In this document: positions 55,471 through 64,000 of the stretch, one piece after another | Position numbering within the stretch: position 1 is the first letter of the stretch | Layout of the letters: the number at the start of each line of letters is the position of its first letter | DNA from: Bacillus sp. Marseille-Q3570 | GTDB lineage: Bacteria; Bacillota; Bacilli; Bacillales; Fictibacillaceae | Length of the DNA: 64,000 bases | Assembly (NCBI RefSeq): GCF_946151055.1 | Contig: NZ_CAMGYZ010000001.1 | Span: 558,001 to 622,000, forward strand | Reading direction: 5' to 3' | Position numbers and translations under genes: made by a program | The notes under the pieces: model-generated | The model's database searches: none | Seen by the model: only the letters and a program-made list of their open reading frames with translations | Told to the model about the DNA's origin: nothing

Positions 55471-56769
55471 TTAGTAGTACGCTAATAAATAACGTAAAAC
55501 CAGATAAATGGTTGAAATGATCAGTGAAACTATGACAACAGGGAATCCGATCAATAAGAATTGTATAAAACTGAAGGTTTGTTTTGATTTTGACGCTAAT
55601 CCTGCCACGATGACATTTGCTGAAGCACCAATCAAGGTTGCATTCCCTCCTAAACACGAACCTAAAGCAAGAGCCCACCAGAGCGGATCGAGGTTTTGAA
55701 TACCGTATTCCTCGAATTCCATGATGACTGGAATCATGGCAGCTACAAACGGGATATTATCTACGAACCCAGACAATAACCCTGATCCCCATAAAATGAT
55801 GACCGCAGTCTTAGGTATATCTCCTTCTGTCCAAGACAATATCCCTCTAGCCATTTCATCAATGATTCCCACTTCAATCAACCCACCGACCAAAATGAAC
55901 AAACCAATGAAGAAAAACAGCGTCACCCATTCGATTGAACGGAAAACTTCTTCAATCTCCTGTTCTTTCGTGGTTAACAATAATAACAACAAAGCACCAC
56001 TCATTGCGACTGTAGTCAAATCCAAATGAAGGATTGGATGAAGAAGGAAACCACAAATCGTCATGAGAAGAATCGTTACAGATTTATAAAGCATCGGTCC
56101 TTTTTTCAAGTATTCTTTTGGATCAAGCTGCATCAATTGCAATCTTTTTTCACTTGAAATGAATAAACTGCGACGGTAAAAGAAAGATAAACCCCCAATG
56201 ACCACAAAATAGATGAGTAACACAACTGGTCCGAGGTTCAGGATGAAATCATTGAAACTAAGATGATCGACAGCCTGGCCGATCATGATGTTCGGAGGAT
56301 CACCAATCAACGTTGCAGTCCCTCCGATATTCGCAAAAATAATCGAACATATTAAGAATGGTGTGCTAGTTACCTTTAACATATTCGTCAGGGTTATGAT
56401 GATCGGGACCAACAACAGTACTGTAGTGACGTTATCCAAAAAAGCTGATCCAACCGCTGTAATCGTGGACATGACGATCAATAAAGGTATCGGTTTTCCT
56501 TTGACCTGTTGAGCCAAAAGGATCGCTATGTATTCAAATACCCCATTTTGACTCGTAATCGAAACGAGTACCATCATTGAAAATAACAAAGCAATCGTAT
56601 TCCAATCGACATGCTCGAAGAAAGCTTGCTCTACCTCCAGTAGGCCTATCATGATCATGATGACTCCACCGCAGCATGCCACAAGTGCACGATTGATTTT
56701 TTCAGTCATGATTCCGATGTAACTGGCTAAAAAAATGATAAACGCTAAGGTTACGTTCACATTTCCCAT
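55471..56769 (-). CDS. ArsB/NhaD family ion permease
   Basis: A 432-residue membrane protein with about eleven spans of the ion transporter superfamily. The landmarks are LDNVTTVLLLVPIIITL, GGTATLIGDPPNIMIG and LGSCLGGNATLIGASANVIVAGLA, the two pseudo-symmetric GG-x-(A/T)-T-L-IG-x-x-x-N-I motifs of ArsB, NhaD and SLC13-type carriers. Substrate (arsenite, Na+, organic anion) cannot be told; no arsR or arsC is near. It is absent from this place in B. subtilis as far as I recall. Confidence 0.85.
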   Translation of the reverse strand: MGNVNVTLAFIIFLASYIGIMTEKINRALVACCGGVIMIMIGLLEVEQAFFEHVDWNTIALLFSMMVLVSITSQNGVFEYIAILLAQQVKGKPIPLLIVMSTITAVGSAFLDNVTTVLLLVPIIITLTNMLKVTSTPFLICSIIFANIGGTATLIGDPPNIMIGQAVDHLSFNDFILNLGPVVLLIYFVVIGGLSFFYRRSLFISSEKRLQLMQLDPKEYLKKGPMLYKSVTILLMTICGFLLHPILHLDLTTVAMSGALLLLLLTTKEQEIEEVFRSIEWVTLFFFIGLFILVGGLIEVGIIDEMARGILSWTEGDIPKTAVIILWGSGLLSGFVDNIPFVAAMIPVIMEFEEYGIQNLDPLWWALALGSCLGGNATLIGASANVIVAGLASKSKQTFSFIQFLLIGFPVVIVSLIISTIYLVLRYLLAYY

Positions 56770-56894
56770 CCTCTACTTGTCCGTAATAGTACATCGTATG
56801 TCAGAGAATAGGTAAACATGTTCGACTTCTAATTTATCTTTGTCCTGAATAAGTTGTACTAAAGAATATACATGCCTATAAGGGGTGAGGGAAT

Positions 56895-57272
56895 ATGTCT
56901 AGACGTATGATGTCCGCAATGGGGTTCGGACTAGTTGTCGTATTGGCGATCATCATGACCACCAGCTTCTTACTATCACTTATCCTCCGATTCTCAAATC
57001 TGACTGAACAATCTTTAACCTGGGTCATCCTTGGTTTGTCAGTCATAGCGCTGTTCATTGGAGGGATCGTATCAGGAAGAAAAGGAAAGGAAAAAGGATG
57101 GTTGCTAGGAGCAGGAACGGGATTGCTATTCACATTGGTGGTCTTTCTTGTCCAATACCTTGGTTATCAGGTGAAATTTGATCCGCACCAGTATATCTAT
57201 CACCTTGGTTATTTACTTGCCTCAGCTTTAGGGGGGATGATGGGGGTCAACTTCTCCTCACATAAACACTAG
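56895..57272 (+). CDS. yrzE: TIGR04086 family membrane protein (YrzE)
   Basis: A 125-residue protein with four membrane spans (about 8-29, 38-58, 70-88 and 98-117) containing GGIVSGRKGKEKGWLLGAGTGLLF, the signature of this family. Function unknown. GGGGTGAGGG precedes the ATG. B. subtilis yrzE lies between yrbF and yrbG; here the ArsB/NhaD gene is interposed. Confidence 0.9.
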   Translation: MSRRMMSAMGFGLVVVLAIIMTTSFLLSLILRFSNLTEQSLTWVILGLSVIALFIGGIVSGRKGKEKGWLLGAGTGLLFTLVVFLVQYLGYQVKFDPHQYIYHLGYLLASALGGMMGVNFSSHKH

Positions 57273-57353
57273 GAATGACAACGAATTAAAGGTTAATTAA
57301 GAGGCTCTGTGGAGAAAGTGAGCCAGAGGAGACCTAGAAGCCATGATTAAAAA

Positions 57354-57540
57354 TTAACGGACATCAGAGCCGTTATTTGTGGTAAAACCGCTGTTTCTGA
57401 AACTTTAACGGACACCACAACCGTTATTTGTGAAAAAAGCAGTGATTTCCTATGATATTTTACAAAATAAGGTCCCTGGTGTCCGTTAAGGTTGAGAAAT
57501 TCCATTATTTTGGTCAAATAAGGTCTCCTGTGTCCGTTAA
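57354..57540. repeat. GGACAC array (R2), two direct and two inverted units, 51 bp period
   Basis: Direct units TTAACGGACATCAGAGCC (57354) and TTAACGGACACCACAACC (57405) are 51 bp apart; inverted units end at 57489 (...GGTGTCCGTTAA) and 57540 (...TGTGTCCGTTAA), also 51 bp apart. Together they form a large imperfect palindrome. It fills most of the gap 57273-57753. Confidence 0.85.
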
Positions 57541-57685
57541 AGATCAGGAAGTGATGCCCAGCTCAGCGACCAGCCAATTTGATTCTCTTCAAACTTCCAG
57601 AGGCGGCTACATCTCCTCGTCAATTTTCAGTGACCTAAACAAGTGACTAGGAAGGTCGCTTACACTTATTCACAGCCAACGAAAA

Positions 57686-57748
57686 AGAGACTGATCCACC
57701 GTGTAATCTGCATTCAGATGCACGGACTGTTTCAGCCTCTTTTTTTGC
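57686..57748 (-). terminator. Terminator of yajC
   Basis: Long stem: AGAGGCTGAAACAGTCCGTGCAT and ATGCAGATTACACGGTGGATC then AGTCTCT pair with a few mismatches, T-run on each strand. It ends the ruvA-to-yajC operon. Confidence 0.8.
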
Positions 57749-57753
57749 GGTTA

Positions 57754-58026
57754 TTATTGATTGTTATCGATCACTTCACGAATTGCAGAGCGATCGTATG
57801 TAAGTTTCGATCCATCTCCTGCACGAAGGACGACTGAGTTGTTCTCCTCATCAATCGCTTCGATCGTTGCGTGAAAACCGCCAATCGTAATGACGCGATT
57901 TCCTTTTTCTAGATTAGACTGCATTTGAGCCGTCTTCTTCTGACGCTTCTGTTGAGGTCTGATCAAGATGAAGTAGAAAATCACGAACATAAGGATAATT
58001 GGTATTAATCCACCTAAACCTTCCAT
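57754..58026 (-). CDS. yajC: Preprotein translocase subunit YajC
   Basis: A 90-residue single-span membrane protein: GLGGLIPIILMFVIFYFILIRPQQKRQKKTAQM, the YajC signature, then GNRVITIGGFHATIEAIDEENNSVVLR. It is an accessory of SecDF. It is last in the run ruvA-ruvB-yrzS-queA-tgt-yajC, 33 bp after tgt, and secDF is a few kb away in this window. Confidence 0.97.
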   Translation of the reverse strand: MEGLGGLIPIILMFVIFYFILIRPQQKRQKKTAQMQSNLEKGNRVITIGGFHATIEAIDEENNSVVLRAGDGSKLTYDRSAIREVIDNNQ

Positions 58027-58059
58027 TTGTTGTTCACCCCTTTCAAATCATAATGTATG

Positions 58060-60248
<2,189 letters not shown>

Positions 60249-60305
60249 TATCCATTCACCTATTTATCTGCTTTTTTGTATGTTCATTGTTGTTAAGAGA
60301 TGGCT

Positions 60306-60497
60306 CTATCTGAATCGTCCGATCAAATAAAAAATCAACGATAGGACGATACTCACGACAATAGATGTGACAATCGGAAAATAAAAGGTCGTATTACCTT
60401 TTTTGAAAACGATATCGCCTGGTAATTTTCCGATGAAACTGCCGATGATTCCAAATAGAATAAATACGATTCCGATTACAATGAAAATTTTGCTCAT
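60306..60497 (-). CDS. yrzS: DUF2905 family membrane protein (YrzS)
   Basis: A 63-residue protein with two membrane spans (about 3-22 and 40-60) around [20 protein letters not shown], the DUF2905 signature. Function unknown. Its start overlaps the end of ruvB by 4 bp and it is 57 bp before queA, the same arrangement as in B. subtilis. Confidence 0.9.
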   Translation of the reverse strand: MSKIFIVIGIVFILFGIIGSFIGKLPGDIVFKKGNTTFYFPIVTSIVVSIVLSLIFYLIGRFR

Positions 60498-61498
60498 GGC
60501 CTTTTCGGTTCCTCCAAGTCAAAATGCTTGTAGGCAAGTCCCGTTGTCATACGCCCCCTTGGTGTCCTTTGGATGAATCCAATCTGTAGCAAGTAAGGTT
60601 CGTAGACGTCTTCGATCGTTTGAGGTTCTTCACCAATCGTTGCTGCGATGGTATTCAAACCTACAGGACCGCCTTTGTAATTTTCAATAATCCCTCTTAA
60701 CAATTTATAGTCAATATTGTCCAATCCTAAACGGTCCACCTGAAGTCTTTCAAGTGCTTGCACCGCAATATCCTTTGTTATGATTCCATCTCCTTGTACC
60801 TGGGCAAAATCACGAACCCTTTTCAGTAATCTGTTTACGATACGAGGTGTCCCGCGAGCTCTCCGCCCTAATTCTTCAGCAGCATCCGGTTGAACTTTTA
60901 TCTCAAAAAAATCACCTGTACGGATGACGATTTCCGTCAAATCATCTAATTCATAGTAATCAAGCCTGCTATGGACACCAAAACGGTCACGTAACGGAGC
61001 AGATAACAAACCTGCTCGGGTTGTCGCCCCTACTAATGTGAAAGGTGGTAGATCCAAACGTACAGATCTAGCTGTTTCCCCTTTTCCAATAACGATATCA
61101 AGGCAAAAGTCCTCCATCGCCGGATATAAGACCTCTTCTACTGATCGATGCAGCCGATGGATTTCATCGATGAAGAGGACATCCCCTGGTTCAAGTGCAG
61201 TTAAAATTGCTGCTAGATCACCAGGACGCTCGATTGCCGGACCACTTGTAGTCCGAATGTTTACACCCATTTCATTAGCGATGATACAGGAAAGAGTCGT
61301 CTTTCCTAAACCAGGAGGGCCATATAAGAGTACGTGATCAAGTGGTTCGCTTCGCATCTTCGCAGCTTCAATGAAGACTTGAAGATTTTCTTTTACCTTA
61401 CGTTGTCCGATATATTGTTGGAGGTACTGTGGCCGCAGACTAAATTCAAGCGTTTCATCTTCCTGATTGAGTTCATTCGAAATTATCCGTTCTTCCAT
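60494..61498 (-). CDS. ruvB: Holliday junction branch migration ATPase RuvB
   Basis: A 334-residue AAA+ motor. Walker A is [15 protein letters not shown], Walker [15 protein letters not shown], the sensor I region [18 protein letters not shown] with Arg finger, and the C-terminal winged helix [41 protein letters not shown] contacts DNA. It works with RuvA, encoded 16 bp upstream. Length is typical. Confidence 0.98.
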   Translation of the reverse strand: MEERIISNELNQEDETLEFSLRPQYLQQYIGQRKVKENLQVFIEAAKMRSEPLDHVLLYGPPGLGKTTLSCIIANEMGVNIRTTSGPAIERPGDLAAILTALEPGDVLFIDEIHRLHRSVEEVLYPAMEDFCLDIVIGKGETARSVRLDLPPFTLVGATTRAGLLSAPLRDRFGVHSRLDYYELDDLTEIVIRTGDFFEIKVQPDAAEELGRRARGTPRIVNRLLKRVRDFAQVQGDGIITKDIAVQALERLQVDRLGLDNIDYKLLRGIIENYKGGPVGLNTIAATIGEEPQTIEDVYEPYLLQIGFIQRTPRGRMTTGLAYKHFDLEEPKRP

Positions 61499-61514
61499 TC
61501 ATACCCACCTCAGG

Positions 61515-62108
61515 TCAATTCAATAATAATTGTAAAGCTTTCTTTATGTATTGATCCGTTGACAATCCACCTTCACCTTCTAGCTGAGGTGCAACTTTCT
61601 TGATTTCTTTCTGACCATATCCAAGAGCTTCAAGTGCTTCAAATGCATCTTGAAGACCATCTTCCGGCATTTCAACTTTTGGTTTCTCTTCGATTTTCAC
61701 TTCAGTCCAGTTCGTCAATTTCCCTTTGAGATCCAAAATCATCTGCCTGGCCGTCTTCTTTCCGACCCCAGGAAAACGGGTCAGAAACTTCTCATCTTCA
61801 TTTTCAATAGCAGTAACGACCTGATCCGGCTTCCCAGAAGCAAGAATGGCCAGAGCTCCCTTAGGACCAATTCCAGAAACTTGGATCAATTTCATGAACA
61901 AATCACGTTCATCAAGGTTTTCAAATCCATACAACGCCAAAATATCTTCACGTACATGCTGATACGTGAAAATGGTCGTTGTGTTACCGATTTGTTTTTG
62001 ATATATGAAAGGATTCGGGCAGTTAATTTTATATCCGATATTGCCGCATTCGAGTACGACATGATCTGTATGTATGTATTTCACTAATCCTGTAATATAA
62101 TCAATCAA
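61515..62108 (-). CDS. ruvA: Holliday junction DNA-binding subunit RuvA
   Basis: A 197-residue protein: N-terminal OB fold (MIDYITGLVKYIHTDHVVLECGNIGYKI), two helix-hairpin-helix motifs (SGIGPKGALAIL and PGVGKKTARQMILDL), a linker, and the C-terminal RuvB-binding helix domain (DAFEALEALGYGQKEI). It forms the tetramer that holds junctions open. First of the operon down to yajC. A GGGGGGAAGG site precedes the ATG. Confidence 0.97.
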   Translation of the reverse strand: MIDYITGLVKYIHTDHVVLECGNIGYKINCPNPFIYQKQIGNTTTIFTYQHVREDILALYGFENLDERDLFMKLIQVSGIGPKGALAILASGKPDQVVTAIENEDEKFLTRFPGVGKKTARQMILDLKGKLTNWTEVKIEEKPKVEMPEDGLQDAFEALEALGYGQKEIKKVAPQLEGEGGLSTDQYIKKALQLLLN

Positions 62109-62214
62109 TGTTTGTAACCTTCCCCCCTATTTGTAGTGAATCTGATCTCTTTATAGAAAAGTTCTGTTTTAAAAGTATAGCGCTTTTTCTTTTTTAGTTT
62201 CCTTTTACACTTTT

Positions 62215-62284
62215 GGCCGGAATGACCGTGAAAGCGGCCGGATTACTGTTGGAAGCGGCCGGAATATTTTTGAAACTGGCCGGA
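62215..62284. repeat. Phased short-motif array, core GGCCGGA, exact 21 bp period
   Basis: GGCCGGA occurs at 62215, 62236, 62257 and 62278, exactly 21 bp apart each time, separated by 14 bp of different sequence in which only a trailing GAAAGC/GGAAGC/GAAACT is shared. The gap 62109-62528 is otherwise empty except for the bofC terminator. Confidence 0.85.
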
Positions 62285-62483
62285 TTATGTTAATTCATAA
62301 AAATACGAACGTTTCTTCTTATTTTTTCATTGTAGCACATCTATTGAAGAAAAGTCGAAAGAATATAAGAGCTGATGGAGGTTCATTCGCTAGTATCAAT
62401 CTACTTTTGCAACATTCGAATTTCGCTAAATCAGTGGAGAAATCAACTTTATTATTTCTTAAAGCTGTTTTCGCTAGGTGAAA

Positions 62484-62524
62484 TCAAAACGACCTGCTGG
62501 GAAAAGTAGTAGCAGGCCGTTGAA
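62484..62524 (-). terminator. Terminator of bofC
   Basis: Minus strand AACGGCCTGCT, 12 nt, AGCAGGTCGTT (one G-T pair), then TTGATTT. Just after the bofC stop. Confidence 0.85.
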
Positions 62525-62528
62525 TTTT

Positions 62529-63095
62529 TCATTTTTTGATAGCATATGGTTCATACTGATTGAGTACTTCCTGGTAGTCGGATTTGGTTTCGATCCGTAT
62601 CCCTTCTTTCAATTTTTCAAGAAGATTACTCTCGAGTTTCTTAACATCGATTTGAAAGAAGGACTGTATGACTTGGTCTTCATGAGGTCTACCATTGAAA
62701 ATCGTTAGGATGCCATCATCCGTAAGACCGAAAAACCCATTCACTTTTGAGAGTGGTGAAATATCATCAATTTCTTGCTCGAATATGACTCGTTTCAAAT
62801 CTTGGTCGATCATTTGCCAATCAGCATAAGCTGCCCAAAAATCTTCCATCGACCAGATTGTTTCATAAATAACTTCTTGACTGCTTTCCCCGTCTAAATA
62901 AGTTCGCTGTAGAAGAACCTCGACAGTGAGTGGACCAGAAACGGTCTGTGCTTCCTGCTCTAGTGTATGACCTTGAGAAGGTAGGTTTGCTTTCACCTCA
63001 TCCTCAAACGAATGAAACAACAGCACATAAACTGCCCCTAATACAGATACAACTATAGGAAAAATCCAAGCTGCTTTTACAGGGAAGGTTTTCAC
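62529..63095 (-). CDS. bofC: Forespore checkpoint protein BofC
   Basis: A 188-residue protein with an N-terminal membrane anchor/signal (about 8-27) and two small domains; the blocks VEVLLQRTYLDGESSQEVIYETIWSMEDFWAAYADW and GFFGLTDDGILTIFNG are characteristic of BofC. In B. subtilis BofC restrains the SpoIVB protease and so pro-sigma-K processing. It precedes ruvA as in that genome. The sequence is complete. Confidence 0.92.
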   Translation of the reverse strand: MKTFPVKAAWIFPIVVSVLGAVYVLLFHSFEDEVKANLPSQGHTLEQEAQTVSGPLTVEVLLQRTYLDGESSQEVIYETIWSMEDFWAAYADWQMIDQDLKRVIFEQEIDDISPLSKVNGFFGLTDDGILTIFNGRPHEDQVIQSFFQIDVKKLESNLLEKLKEGIRIETKSDYQEVLNQYEPYAIKK

Positions 63096-63191
63096 CTGAC
63101 TATCACCTCACGTTTGTCTTCTTCAGACAAAATACATTCAGTAATAGTTTTACCGAATCAGGGGAATTTATCCATCTAAAATGAATCGCAA

Positions 63192-63926
63192 TTATTCTTC
63201 GGCAATTTCTAGGTTATGGTATACTTCCTGAACATCATCAAGCTCTTCCAAGGCATCGATGAGATTGAACATTCTTTGTTCATCCTCCCTTTCAAGCTTT
63301 GTCAGCGTCTGAGGGATCATCGTGATTTCTGCAGTTGAAGGTGTATAACCTTTTGATAATAAATCATTCTTAACATTTGAAAATTGATCGGCATCGGTAT
63401 AGATCTCATACGTTCCTTCATTCACTTCATACTCTTCCGCACCAGATTCAATGATTTCCAACATGAATTCATCTTCAGAAAGTGAAACATCGTCTTGATC
63501 AATGACAATCACACCTTTACGGTCAAACATGAAAGCAACACATCCAGATTCGCCTAAGTTCCCTCCATTTTTCGAAAACGCATGTCTCACTTCAGCAGCC
63601 GTGCGATTTTTATTATCCGTCAGGACTTCAACCATCACAGCTGTACCACCAGCTCCATACCCTTCATAGACGATTTCTTCATAGTTGACGCCTTCTAGAT
63701 TTCCAGTCGCCTTCTTAATAGCACGATCAATATTTTCATTCGGCATGTTGGCAGATTTGGCTTTATCCACAGCTAAACGGAGTGATGGATTTGTCTCGGG
63801 ATCCCCACCACCTTCTTTTGCAGCTATAAAAATTTCTTTAGCGAGTTTCATGAACACTTTTCCACGCTTAGCATCCTGGGCATTTTTTCTGCGTTGTATA
63901 TTTTTCCACTTGGAATGTCCTGCCAT
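63192..63926 (-). CDS. yebC: YebC/PmpR family protein
   Basis: A 244-residue three-domain protein: [32 protein letters not shown], the invariant YebC start, then [30 protein letters not shown] and [46 protein letters not shown]. Earlier described as a DNA-binding regulator; members are now linked to relief of ribosome stalling at proline runs. AAGGGGAG precedes the ATG. B. subtilis YrbC. The remaining 74 bp to the window end contain no gene. Confidence 0.96.
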   Translation of the reverse strand: MAGHSKWKNIQRRKNAQDAKRGKVFMKLAKEIFIAAKEGGGDPETNPSLRLAVDKAKSANMPNENIDRAIKKATGNLEGVNYEEIVYEGYGAGGTAVMVEVLTDNKNRTAAEVRHAFSKNGGNLGESGCVAFMFDRKGVIVIDQDDVSLSEDEFMLEIIESGAEEYEVNEGTYEIYTDADQFSNVKNDLLSKGYTPSTAEITMIPQTLTKLEREDEQRMFNLIDALEELDDVQEVYHNLEIAEE

Positions 63927-64000
63927 ATTGTTTCTCCCCTTTTCTTACACTTCTTTTTTCAATATAGCACATAACTACATCCATAAAAAAGAAAATGGAG

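Overview
The window is a low-GC, densely packed chromosomal segment of an endospore-forming member of the Bacillaceae (Firmicutes). Evidence: spoVB, bofC, an RsfA-type prespore regulator and YrzI-like small peptides; two T-box leaders; strong AGGAGG ribosome binding sites; and gene order that follows the Bacillus subtilis yrbC-to-yrhC segment almost gene for gene. Nearly all genes lie on the minus strand. I see no rRNA, tRNA, CRISPR array, prophage or intact insertion sequence. I cannot name the species from sequence alone.

Layout, left to right. 1-4 kb: YciI-like protein, an Nramp-like transporter without the canonical metal motif, a cluster of five tiny ORFs (two of them YrzI-like), and a GNAT acetyltransferase. 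4-8 kb: a sulfur operon read leftward, yrrT-mtnN-luxS-mccA-mccB, then yrhC. It takes S-adenosylhomocysteine through S-ribosylhomocysteine, homocysteine and cystathionine to cysteine, making AI-2 on the way. A CymR-like operator lies over its promoter and the cymR gene itself lies at 29 kb. 8-11.5 kb: plus-strand genes (yrzA, DUF4097, DUF3995, KTSC) with yrrS between them on the minus strand. 11.5-18.5 kb: pbpI, greA, udk, trmR, mltG, yrzB, ruvX, ireB. 18.5-29.5 kb: T-box-controlled alaS, yrrI, two small proteins, recD2, yrrB, mnmA, yrvO, cymR. 29.6-33.5 kb: rarA, an RsfA-family gene and a small XRE regulator on the plus strand, then tcdA. 34-38 kb: T-box-controlled hisS-aspS. 38-47.8 kb: yrvJ amidase, a 2-hydroxyacid dehydrogenase, dtd, relA, apt, recJ. 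47.8-57 kb: LapA-like protein, CDF transporter, secDF, comN, a small export protein, spoVB, yrbG, an ArsB/NhaD permease, yrzE. 57.7-64 kb: yajC, tgt, queA, yrzS, ruvB, ruvA, bofC, yebC.

Functional themes are translation and tRNA modification (alaS, hisS, aspS, mnmA, yrvO, tcdA, tgt, queA, trmR, dtd), recombination and repair (recD2, rarA, recJ, ruvA, ruvB), sulfur flow (CymR regulon, cysteine desulfurase, thiolation), envelope biogenesis (pbpI, mltG, yrvJ, secDF, yajC, spoVB) and the stringent response (relA).

The genes are mostly ordinary; the unusual content is between them. Three intergenic spaces hold short motifs repeated every 20-21 bp with unrelated sequence between (3649-3740, 54509-54602, 62215-62284), each using a different core word. 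Three others hold a GGACAC-type unit at an exact 51 bp period in direct and inverted order. A separate element of about 90 nt, predicted to form three consecutive hairpins, occurs in seven gaps, once inside the hisS leader. The tiny-ORF cluster at 2.0-2.8 kb looks like a duplicated two-peptide cassette. These are the best candidates for undescribed biology here.
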